Below are positions 35,801 to 43,119 of a stretch of DNA of 64,000 nt, piece after piece. The notes beneath the pieces were generated by a model. The model worked only from the letters and a program-made list of their open reading frames with translations, had not been told where the DNA came from and did not search any database. Both the position numbers and the translations under genes were made by a program. Where the stretch lies: positions 930,001-994,000 of the forward strand of contig NZ_CP046244.1 of the NCBI RefSeq assembly GCF_009735625.1, in the 5' to 3' direction. This DNA comes from Moorella glycerini (GTDB taxonomy: Bacteria > Bacillota > DSM-521 > Neomoorellales > Neomoorellaceae). Every line of letters starts with the position of its first letter. Position 1 is the first letter of the stretch.

Positions 35801-36055
35801 TTATACCTTTGCCCGACGCTGCACCGGCTCACGAAAATCGTATACTGGTACTTCAATAATCCGTTTAGGTTTCATGTGTTCCTTTCGGATTTCCTCCAGC
35901 TGCAGAGTTGTTTCCGCATCATAATACTGCTCACCACATTCCTCGCATACCCATGCGGGGACATTTTCTACCAGGGTGAGTTTATCACCCCACCAGTTCT
36001 CCACCCGGACTTTTTTTGGCCTGACCTTACTACCGCAAAGCGGGCATTTAGTCAT
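35801..36055 (-). CDS. YgiT-type zinc-finger protein (MqsA-like antitoxin N-domain)
   Basis: The ATG at 36055, behind GGAGGAAATAAAG, gives 84 residues. Two CxxC pairs, CPLC near 4 and CEEC near 38, with the context VPAWVCEECGEQYYDAETT, are the YgiT/MqsA zinc domain. There is no C-terminal helix-turn-helix. It overlaps the preceding DUF4258 gene by 8 bp. The pair is a common toxin-antitoxin-like module. Confidence 0.82.
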   Translation of the reverse strand: MTKCPLCGSKVRPKKVRVENWWGDKLTLVENVPAWVCEECGEQYYDAETTLQLEEIRKEHMKPKRIIEVPVYDFREPVQRRAKV

Positions 36056-36377
36056 CTTTATTTCCTCCTGCGTTACCCCGACTTCTTTCATTTATCCATT
36101 TTGGTGGCTCCGGGATATAAACAGTGATTATGATTAACGTCCCATCGTTATCCAGAGAACAGACTATATGAATAGATCGCCCATCGGGAATATGACCTAG
36201 CACCAGGCAACTTGGTCCCCGGGGATCCTCAGGGTAATCCTCCAGGATCTCTCCTGTCAATAAGGCTACTATCATATCTGTAGCCGATATACATCGTTGC
36301 CCGGTACGCTGCCTGGCATGACAGCTCATTACCCAGTTACCCTTAATGATCGTCTCCTGTATCTGGCCTAAATCCAT
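36048..36377 (-). CDS. DUF4258 protein, probable toxin partner
   Basis: The internal ATG at 36377 gives 109 residues starting MDLGQIQETI. The DUF4258 core is clear: SCHARQRTGQRCISATDMIVALLTGEILEDYPED, then SCLVLGHIPDGRSIHIVCSLDNDG. These proteins resemble RelE/BrnT-type nucleases and pair with YgiT zinc-finger antitoxins. Toxicity is inferred from family and gene order. Confidence 0.78.
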   Translation of the reverse strand: MDLGQIQETIIKGNWVMSCHARQRTGQRCISATDMIVALLTGEILEDYPEDPRGPSCLVLGHIPDGRSIHIVCSLDNDGTLIIITVYIPEPPKWINERSRGNAGGNKDD

Positions 36378-36472
36378 TTCCGTTTCTCCCGTCCCACTAC
36401 TTCTAATTTTAACCGATAATATAAAAGATCGCGAGTACTTTTTACCCTCCACGAGCCAGCCGCTTTGGCGGC

Positions 36473-37093
36473 CTACTCTATCTCCAGTAGGACGACCCGG
36501 GCCGGGGCTGCTTCCGCTCCCAGGATACGGAGGGGCAGGGCCAGCATCTGATAAGTGCCAGGAGGTACCTCTTTCAATCTGAGGCCCTCGATGATAACAA
36601 TCCCTTGCTCTAACAAGGTCCGGTGGGTTGGGTAACCAGGCTGGTCCCGCTCCACCCCCAGGGCATCCAGGCCGACTCCGCGAACCCCTGCTTTAGCCAG
36701 GTGGGCAGCGGCCCCGGCATCCAGGTAGATAAAGTCGGCTTCATTTCCGGCAGCCCAGGAGTTTTTAGTTTTCAACAGGATAAAGTCGCCGGCCCGGACC
36801 GGCTGGCCCGCCAGGTCCCCGGCCGTAATGCGGTCGTTGACTGCCGTTAGGTCCAGCACCAGGCAGGAGCCGATTAAAACCGATAGGTCCAGTTCTGCTG
36901 TCGTAGCCCCGCCGGGGATCACATGGGCGGGGGCATCGATATGGGTCCCGGTGTGGGTATCCAGGAGCCAGCGCGTTTCCCGCACGCCGTTTTCATAGTC
37001 GCGGGTGATTTCCGTTTGCGGCTGCTTCTCCGCCCTGTTTTTGTAGACCGGCATGCCTTGGTATATGGGCATGGATATGTCGTAGATACGCAA
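36473..37093 (-). CDS. Cyclase / arylformamidase-family metal hydrolase (KynB-like)
   Basis: This 206-aa protein has the HTGTHIDAPAH metal motif near residue 47 and the YDISMPIYQGMPVY start of the cyclase family. KynB enzymes hydrolyse N-formylkynurenine; relatives act on isatin or other amides. No tryptophan catabolic genes are nearby, so the substrate stays open. The gene is 30 bp downstream of zwf on the same strand. Confidence 0.82.
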   Translation of the reverse strand: MRIYDISMPIYQGMPVYKNRAEKQPQTEITRDYENGVRETRWLLDTHTGTHIDAPAHVIPGGATTAELDLSVLIGSCLVLDLTAVNDRITAGDLAGQPVRAGDFILLKTKNSWAAGNEADFIYLDAGAAAHLAKAGVRGVGLDALGVERDQPGYPTHRTLLEQGIVIIEGLRLKEVPPGTYQMLALPLRILGAEAAPARVVLLEIE

Positions 37094-37123
37094 GCTTTCA
37101 CCAGTCCATTCATTTATTTCTAG

Positions 37124-38638
37124 CTACCCACGTTCCGGCAGCAATTCATCTTCCTGCCACCAGTGGCGGCCGTCCCGGATTAAGAGCTCCCTCGCCGCCG
37201 GTGGTCCCCACTGGCCGGCGGCGTAATTGGGAAAGAGGGGCGGCCTCGCCGTCCAGGCAGCGGCAATGGGGTCCACAAACCGCCAAGCCGCCTCCACCTC
37301 ATCCCAGCGGGTGAAAAGGGTGGGGTCCCCCCGCATTACATCATAAAGCAGGCGCTCGTAAGCCTCGGGGGAGTTGACGCCCACCTCACAGTTCTGGCAA
37401 AAGTCCAGGCGGATGGGTACAATGTAATTATTATTCCCCGGCCGCTTGGCATTGAGCTGGACGTAGACACCCTCCAGGGGCTGGACGCGGATGACCAGGA
37501 GATTGGGGCGTAATTCGCCGTATTCCTTAAAATACAGGATATCCGGCAGGGATTTAAACTGGAGGATAATTTCCGTCACTTTCACCGGCAGGCGCTTGCC
37601 TGTACGCAGGTAAAAGGGCACGCCGGCCCAGCGGAAGTTTTCGATGAAAAGCTTTAAAGCAACAAATGTTTCCGTCGTGGAATCAGAGGCCACTTCCTTT
37701 TCCCGGCGGTAAGGCGGTACCACCTGCCCATCTATCTCCCCGCCACCGTACTGGCCGCGGATGACGTTCCTGCTGACTGCCGCCGCGTCCAGGGGTTTCA
37801 AAGAGCGCAGCACCTTTACCTTTTCATCGCGGATAGCTTCCGTGGCCAGGCTGGCCGGCGGTTCCATGGCCACCAGGGTCACCAGCTGCAGGAGGTGGTT
37901 CTGGACCATGTCCCGCAGGGCCCCGGCCCTGTCGTAATAGCCGCCCCGGTCCGCCACGCCCACCGTTTCCGCCGAAGTAATCTGGACGTGGTCGATATAT
38001 TTATTATTCCAGACCGGTTCAAAAAAGGTATTGGCAAAGCGGATGACCATGATGTTCTGGATCATTTCTTTCCCCAGGTAATGGTCGATGCGGTAAATCT
38101 CTTCCTCGCTGAAAGCCGCCCGGAGCTGGCGGTTTAATTCTGCCGCCGAAGGCAGGTCATGGCCGAAGGGTTTCTCAATAACAACCCGCTGCCACCCCCG
38201 CGCCGGTACCAGGCCTGTTTCCTTTAAGCTCCGGACCACGGAGCCAAAGTGTTCCGGGGCCACGGCCAGGTAAAAAATGCGGTTGCCCTGGCAACCAGCC
38301 GCCTCCTCCAGTTCCGCCAGGAATTGCCGCAGGAGGGTGTACCCCTCCGGGTCATAAATGTCGGTCCGGAAATAATGCAGACGGCTGGCGAAGGGCTCAA
38401 AATGGGCGTCCAGGTCAGAGGCGCGGCGGGAAAAGGTCTGCAGGGACGGCAGTAATATCTCCTGCCGGAAGCTATCCCGGGTAAAATCGCGCCGGCCCAC
38501 AGCTATTACCCGCAGGGCAGGCGGCAGGAAACCATCGACAAAAAGGTTGAATAAAGCCGGGTAAAGCTTGCGCCGGGCGAGATCTCCCGTGCCACCGAAG
38601 ATCACCAGCAAACTGTTGTCCGGCCGTTCCGGGGCCAT
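37124..38638 (-). CDS. zwf: Glucose-6-phosphate 1-dehydrogenase
   Basis: This 504-aa protein shows the NADP-binding FGGTGDLARRKLYPALFNL near residue 14 and the active-site RIDHYLGKE near 185 with catalytic His; PFYLRTGKRLP near 335 is the sugar-binding region. It converts glucose-6-phosphate and NADP to 6-phosphogluconolactone and NADPH. Length and motifs are complete. No 6-phosphogluconolactonase or Gnd gene is adjacent; only the cyclase follows. Confidence 0.95.
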   Translation of the reverse strand: MAPERPDNSLLVIFGGTGDLARRKLYPALFNLFVDGFLPPALRVIAVGRRDFTRDSFRQEILLPSLQTFSRRASDLDAHFEPFASRLHYFRTDIYDPEGYTLLRQFLAELEEAAGCQGNRIFYLAVAPEHFGSVVRSLKETGLVPARGWQRVVIEKPFGHDLPSAAELNRQLRAAFSEEEIYRIDHYLGKEMIQNIMVIRFANTFFEPVWNNKYIDHVQITSAETVGVADRGGYYDRAGALRDMVQNHLLQLVTLVAMEPPASLATEAIRDEKVKVLRSLKPLDAAAVSRNVIRGQYGGGEIDGQVVPPYRREKEVASDSTTETFVALKLFIENFRWAGVPFYLRTGKRLPVKVTEIILQFKSLPDILYFKEYGELRPNLLVIRVQPLEGVYVQLNAKRPGNNNYIVPIRLDFCQNCEVGVNSPEAYERLLYDVMRGDPTLFTRWDEVEAAWRFVDPIAAAWTARPPLFPNYAAGQWGPPAARELLIRDGRHWWQEDELLPERG

Positions 38639-38853
38639 ATACCAGCCGCCTTTCTACCCATCTTCCCTCCTATTTTGTGCTCCCGGCCGGGTTTTTATAG
38701 GGAGTTTATTACCAGACAGGTAGAAAAAGACCACAAATACATGCGCTTCTAAAACACATGCGCTTCTAATTCTTATAGAAAAGAAACTCGAAGATCACAC
38801 TGACCTTTGCCGGTGACGTGCTGGGCTCCAAAGCCCGGGCACCAAGCAGGCAA

Positions 38854-38894
38854 TAAAAAAGGGTCCGGCACCTATCTTGCTGACCGGAACCCTT
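38854..38894 (-). terminator. Terminator of tRNA-Gly
   Basis: On the minus strand AAGGGTTCCGG (38884-38894) pairs with CCGGACCCTT (38859-38868), followed by TTTTATT. It lies 9 bp after the tRNA CCA end. Confidence 0.85.
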
Positions 38895-38902
38895 GATTTT
38901 AC

Positions 38903-38977
38903 TGGAGCGGAAAACGGGATTCGAACCCGCGACCCTCGGCTTGGGAAGCCGATGCTCTACCACTGAGCTACTTCCGC
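38903..38977 (-). tRNA. tRNA-Gly (anticodon CCC)
   Basis: The minus strand folds as a cloverleaf: acceptor GCGGAAG with TTTCCGC, D arm AGCTCAGTGGTAGAGC, and anticodon stem TCGGC/GCCGA around TTCCCAA. The T arm is GCGGGTTCGAATCCCGT. The CCA end is encoded. The 7-base anticodon loop gives CCC. Confidence 0.93.
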
Positions 38978-39106
38978 ATGTGTTATTAATTTTACCCCCT
39001 TCCTTTTCTTTTGTCAAGTTTTTTAATAAACCGCCTGAGCAAGGGTCTCTTTTTTTGAATTTCAACCCCGCAGGGCCCTAACAAGAATTGGTTAAAAGTA
39101 TAGCCC

Positions 39107-39136
39107 TTGCTTAAACGTTTCCTCTGGTAGTATAAT
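39107..39136 (+). promoter_or_regulatory. Sigma-A-type promoter of the AbrB-like gene
   Basis: TTGCTT (39107-39112), an 18-bp spacer and a perfect TATAAT (39131-39136) lie about 35 bp before the GTG start. Confidence 0.7.
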
Positions 39137-39170
39137 TTTTTTAGTAAGACGAATAACGGAGGTAAGAACG

Positions 39171-39419
39171 GTGTATAAAATAACCGTTTCCCAGAAAGGA
39201 CAGATTGTTATTCCCCTGGAAATACGTAAAAATTATGGTTTAAAAAAAGGCGACCAGCTGGCGGTGGAAGATAATAACGGTATTATAACCCTGCGACCTC
39301 TTCCCAAGAACCCCGTCCTCGAGCTGCGAGGTAAATATAAAAGTAGCAATCCCGTCGATAGGCTTACTACAGTTTTAATAAAAGAAAGATCTGCTGAGCG
39401 ATCCCGGGAAAGGCGATAA
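39171..39419 (+). CDS. AbrB/MazE/SpoVT-type swapped-hairpin DNA-binding protein
   Basis: This 82-aa protein opens with the AbrB fold: ITVSQKGQIVIPLEIRKNYGLKKGDQLAVEDNNGIITLRP. The start is GTG after GGAGG. Such proteins are antitoxins or transition-state regulators. No full toxin gene follows; only a very short frame (METAKFVLRQN..., 39429-39485) is present, which might be the remnant of a PIN-domain partner. It appears orphaned. Confidence 0.8.
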   Translation: MYKITVSQKGQIVIPLEIRKNYGLKKGDQLAVEDNNGIITLRPLPKNPVLELRGKYKSSNPVDRLTTVLIKERSAERSRERR

Positions 39420-39506
39420 ACAGTTACATGGAAACAGCAAAATTTGTCCTGCGCCAAAATTGGGTTTCGAGATTCTCTGGATAGGAAACGGTAACCCCTC
39501 TGTAAA

Positions 39507-39542
39507 GTGACCGGCCCAGGAATTAGGCCGGCCACATTTTTT
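39507..39542 (+). terminator. Terminator after the AbrB-like gene
   Basis: The stem GTGACCGGCC/GGCCGGCCAC (39507-39516 with 39526-39535, one mismatch) has a 9-nt loop and a T6 run. It also separates this gene from the convergent microcompartment operon. Confidence 0.75.
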
Positions 39543-39562
39543 GCCATGCGGCCCTGGTAGTA

Positions 39563-39901
39563 CTACCATGCCAGCAGCTTAACAAATTCTCCATACTTAT
39601 CTTCCCATTCCCCCGCCTTTTCCGCTTCATAAGTTTTCAGGGCAAAGGAACGGCGCACTATCTCCCGCCCCTCAGCCAGGCTTGCCACTGCACCCATAGC
39701 CATGGCCTGGACCAGGAGGCTGCCGGCGGCCGTGGCTTCCACCGGGCCGGCCACCACCGGGCGTCCGGTGGCGCTGGCGGTAAACCGGCAGAGGAACTCG
39801 TTCTGCGTACCACCGCCCACCATGTGGATGACCGGCAGTTTTTTCCCCAGGATACCCTCCAGCTTTTCCAGCACCCAGCGGTATTTTAAGGCCAGGCTCA
39901 C
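39563..39901 (-). pseudogene. Rhamnulokinase C-terminal fragment
   Basis: The 112 residues match only the last quarter of rhamnulokinase: SLALKYRWVLEKLEG, then HMVGGGTQNEFLCRFTAS and AGPVEATAAGSLLVQAMA. The whole ATP-binding N-terminal half is absent. It starts with GTG overlapping the acetate kinase stop, so it may still be translated. A complete rhaB lies at 53171. This appears to be a relic of an older kinase copy at the downstream end of the operon. Confidence 0.8.
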
Positions 39902-41115
39902 CAGGGCGCACCTGACGATCTCGCCGCCCCGGAGGGCTCTTCTCCGGCCAGCACCTTTACAGTTTCCCGGGCGATCATGACTTCTTCGTCGGTGTGTACT
40001 ACCAGGACCTGGACTTTGGCTTCCGGGCTCGAGATCAGGCGGTCATCGCTCCCGTTTTCATTGCGTTCAGCATCCAGCTCGATACCCAGGAACTCCAGGC
40101 CGCGGCAGATTTCCCGGCGCAGGCCGCTGCTCTTTTCGCCGATGCCGCCGGAGAAAATCAGGACGTCAATCCCGCCCATGGCCGCCGCGTAGGCGCCGAT
40201 ATATTTTTTCGCCCGGTAGGCCAGGACGTCCAGGGCCAGGCGGGCCCGTTCATGCCCCTGCCGGGCGGCTTCTTCCACTGCCCGGTAATCGTTGCTGACG
40301 CCGGCGATACCCAACCAGCCGCCTTTTTTGTTGATTACTTCCTCCAGGGCATCAGGTGACAGGCCTTCCTGCCGCAGGAGATAAACAAGGGCGCCGGGGT
40401 CGACATCGCCGCAGCGGGTCGACTGGAGCAATCCCTCCGTGGGCGTAAAGCCGGTGGAGACGTCGATGGATTCCCCGCAGCAGCAGGCATTGGCCGTGGT
40501 ACCACTGCCGAGCATGAGGGAAACAATCTTTAGTTCCTGCAGGTCCCGCCCTAGAAATTCAGCGGCCCGGTTGACCATATAGGTAAAGGTGATGCCGTGG
40601 AAACCGTAACGGCGCAGGCCGTAACGCTCGTAATATTCGTAGGGGAGGCCGTAGAGATAGGCCCGGGGCGGCAGGCTCAGGTGGAAGGTGTTGTCGCAGA
40701 CGGCCACTTGGGGTATATCCGGCAAAAGCCTGCTTACGGCCTCGATACCTGCAATGTTGGCCGGGTTGTGCAGGGGGGCCAGCTGGCAGCAGGCCTTTAA
40801 AGTGGCCAGGACAGCAGCATCAATGCGGGCCGGCCGGCGGAGGCTCGCGCCGCCGTGGACCACCCGGTGGCCGACGGCCTCCAGCCGGTGAGGCTGCAAT
40901 AACTTGAGGATTTCTGCCAGGGCTTCGCCATAGTCGCCCCGGGGTAAATGCTTCCGGTACTCAGCCGCCTCCCCTGTTAAATCTTGATGCCGCAGGGTGG
41001 TTTCCCGGCTGCCGATGCGTTCCACGCTGCCCCGGACCATTACTTTTTCTTCCGGCATGGAAAAAACTTTATACTTAATCGATGAACCCCCACAGTTTAA
41101 AGCCAGAATTTGCAC
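39898..41115 (-). CDS. ackA: Acetate kinase-family enzyme of the microcompartment operon (divergent)
   Basis: This 405-aa protein has the ASKHA acetate kinase framework: LNCGGSSIKYKVF at the start, GHRVVHGG near 81, CDNTFHLSLP near 140, RYGFHGI near 170, TRCGDVDPG near 234 and FSGGIGEKSS near 320. The usual HLGNG loop reads MLGSG, and GFHGTSH reads GFHGITF, so the active site departs from housekeeping AckA. In the operon it would convert the acyl-phosphate made by PduL, probably lactyl- or propionyl-phosphate, to the free acid with ATP formation. Confidence 0.82.
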   Translation of the reverse strand: MQILALNCGGSSIKYKVFSMPEEKVMVRGSVERIGSRETTLRHQDLTGEAAEYRKHLPRGDYGEALAEILKLLQPHRLEAVGHRVVHGGASLRRPARIDAAVLATLKACCQLAPLHNPANIAGIEAVSRLLPDIPQVAVCDNTFHLSLPPRAYLYGLPYEYYERYGLRRYGFHGITFTYMVNRAAEFLGRDLQELKIVSLMLGSGTTANACCCGESIDVSTGFTPTEGLLQSTRCGDVDPGALVYLLRQEGLSPDALEEVINKKGGWLGIAGVSNDYRAVEEAARQGHERARLALDVLAYRAKKYIGAYAAAMGGIDVLIFSGGIGEKSSGLRREICRGLEFLGIELDAERNENGSDDRLISSPEAKVQVLVVHTDEEVMIARETVKVLAGEEPSGAARSSGAPW

Positions 41116-41307
41116 CGTTTGTCCTCCTTGAGGCCTTATTTCAGGTTAAAAAGTTTCCCGGCATCTTGAGGAAAAGGAGACCAGTATACCCTCCCAGGCC
41201 ATAGCTTTCTTGAATTACCTTATGCCTGTTAGCCGTGAAGGGACATCGGCCCATACAGAAATACCGGTGGGCAGGGGGGTGCTACCACCGGTCTTGCCGG
41301 CACCAAC

Positions 41308-41586
41308 CTAGCGTGGCAGCCCCTTGATGTCTCCCTCCACCTGGTCGATAATGCCCACAATGGCCAGGTCCACCGGGGCCTGGGGTACATTGAGGCCCAG
41401 GCGGGCGGCACTCCCGGTGGCTACCAGTACCAGTTCTCCCTTGCCGGCACCGACGGTATCCACGGCCACCAGGGTCTCGCCCCGGCGGCTGCCCTGGAGG
41501 GGACGGATGAGGAGGAGCTTGCTGCCGGTGAGGCTTTCATGTTTACGGGTAGCGACCACCGTTCCGGTTACTTCGGCAATCAGCAT
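41308..41586 (-). CDS. BMC pentameric vertex protein (EutN/CcmL/PduN family)
   Basis: This 92-aa protein is the full EutN/CcmL fold: MLIAEVTGTVVATRKHESLTG, then VDTVGAGKGELVLVATGSAAR. Five copies cap the vertices of the polyhedral shell. It is the only BMC-P gene in the window and lies 4 bp after pduL. Confidence 0.92.
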   Translation of the reverse strand: MLIAEVTGTVVATRKHESLTGSKLLLIRPLQGSRRGETLVAVDTVGAGKGELVLVATGSAARLGLNVPQAPVDLAIVGIIDQVEGDIKGLPR

Positions 41587-41590
41587 CTTC

Positions 41591-42274
41591 TCACCTGATT
41601 TCTACTTCGTCACCGCACTGCAGCCCGGCGGCATTGGCATCGTCGGTGTCGATGTGCATGACGAGCTTGAACTTGGGGCTGACCCGTACCTGGACGCCAC
41701 CGAAGATGGTGGGCCGGTCGGATTTAATGGTGCGCACGGTGACTTCGTCGTTGTCTTGAAGGCCCCATTTTTCCGCTTCGACCGGGCTCATGTGGATGTG
41801 GCGGTTGGCGATAATAGCCCCTTCCCGCAAGGTAACGGAACCCCGGGGACCGACCAGGGTAATGGGGGCGGAACCGGCCAGGTCCCCGGAACGGCGCACC
41901 GGCGCCGGGATGCCTAAGGTTATGGCGTCGGTGCGGGAGATCTCTACCTGGGTGCGGTCGCGCACCGGCCCCAGGATGCGGACGTTGGTGAGGGACCGCA
42001 AGTTGCGCCCTACCAGGGTGACGACTTCGTTGGCGGCAAATTCTCCCGGCTGGTAGAGGTCGTTCCGTTTGGTCAGCTGGTAGCCGGGCCCGAAGAGGAT
42101 GTCGATCTCCTTCTGGGCCAGGTGGACATGGCGAGCAGATACGAGTACGGGAACACGTTTGGCCGCCGGGGTGGAATGGGCTGCCGTACCGGCCGCGGCG
42201 GTTTTACCCCGGCGTTCCTTCAGTTCGGCCATAACTTCCCTGGTGATTAAATCGATAAGGGCAGCAGTGGACAT
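41591..42274 (-). CDS. pduL: Phosphate propanoyltransferase-type enzyme, PduL
   Basis: The ATG at 42274 follows AGGTGA and gives 227 residues. The N-terminal amphipathic helix (STAALIDLITREVMAEL) looks like an encapsulation peptide. Two PduL domains follow, with zinc-binding ARHVHL near 49 and NRHIHM near 147. It swaps CoA for phosphate on the acyl-CoA produced by the aldehyde dehydrogenase, recycling CoA inside the compartment. In this pathway the acyl group is probably lactyl. Confidence 0.92.
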   Translation of the reverse strand: MSTAALIDLITREVMAELKERRGKTAAAGTAAHSTPAAKRVPVLVSARHVHLAQKEIDILFGPGYQLTKRNDLYQPGEFAANEVVTLVGRNLRSLTNVRILGPVRDRTQVEISRTDAITLGIPAPVRRSGDLAGSAPITLVGPRGSVTLREGAIIANRHIHMSPVEAEKWGLQDNDEVTVRTIKSDRPTIFGGVQVRVSPKFKLVMHIDTDDANAAGLQCGDEVEIR

Positions 42275-42283
42275 TATGGTCAC

Positions 42284-42483
42284 CTTGCTTTTAAGTATGG
42301 TTGACTGTCAGGACTGCCAATCTGGATGGCAGCAGTCCTGCCTAACAGGCGGCTGACAATGCCCCGGAAATTTGTGGCAGGCCGGCAATTTATCCTGCAG
42401 GCCCGATTTATGAACAAGCGGTTGATAAAGCAACATTTAAATTTGGTTGGGATTGGTCCACCTTTCTCCGCCGGGGCGTGTGT
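42284..42483 (-). other. Non-coding gap with a hairpin between the BMC-T and pduL genes
   Basis: This 200-bp gap has no gene. On the minus strand CAGGACT...AGTCCTG with inner GCCA/TGGC (about 42317-42345) forms a bulged stem without a T run. It may set relative expression of shell and enzyme genes. Confidence 0.4.
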
Positions 42484-43029
42484 TTACGCTAGTTGCTCCC
42501 AGACTTCAGGGTGAGGAGAGGGGATAACAACCGCATCCACGAGTTCCCCTTTTTCTTTGAGGGGCAGGGTGGCGGCGTTTACGGCGGCCCGGACGGCGCC
42601 GACGCTGCCTGTCAAGATGACCACCCCCTTGCCCCCCAGCCCGTAGGCGGGGCGGATGTCCAGGAGCTCGACAAGGGCGGCCTTGGCGGCGGTGTCGGCA
42701 GCCTTGATGGCGGCCGTGACGCTGAAGGTTTCGAGGACTCCCAGGGCGCCTTTAGGGGTTACTGCGGCTACCCCGGCCAGGCCCGACAGGACTCCGGGAT
42801 GGAGGTTGCCCAGAATTAAGCTGCTCACGACCGTTACCCCGCCGGTGGTGACCCCATGTTCTACGGCGCTCGTCACGGCGCTGATCTCGCCGCTTAAGAT
42901 AATCAGGCTTTTACCGGGGCAGGTAGTGCGTATTTTCAGTTCTACCGGCGCGGCTTTAAGGCAGCTGTCGGCCACCATTATCCCCCGCGCCAGGCTCTTG
43001 AGTTCGATGAGTCCAACGGCGATACCCAT
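42484..43029 (-). CDS. pduT: Tandem-domain BMC-T shell protein, PduT-like with probable 4Fe-4S pore site
   Basis: This 181-aa protein has two BMC domains: GLIELKSLARGIMVADSCLKAA near 6 and GVLETFSVTAAIKAADTAAKAA near 97. The IRTTCPGK stretch near residue 37 matches the Cys that binds a 4Fe-4S cluster at the trimer pore in PduT. It would form pseudohexameric trimers able to pass electrons through the shell. The adjacent pduS-like gene supports this. Confidence 0.88.
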   Translation of the reverse strand: MGIAVGLIELKSLARGIMVADSCLKAAPVELKIRTTCPGKSLIILSGEISAVTSAVEHGVTTGGVTVVSSLILGNLHPGVLSGLAGVAAVTPKGALGVLETFSVTAAIKAADTAAKAALVELLDIRPAYGLGGKGVVILTGSVGAVRAAVNAATLPLKEKGELVDAVVIPSPHPEVWEQLA

Positions 43030-43119
43030 CAGTCACTGCCTCCGTAAATAAGACGTCCCCAGGCTTTACCGGGCAGGAGTGGCCTTCGTCCAGGTAGGCG
43101 GTTCCTTTCCTGGCGGTGC

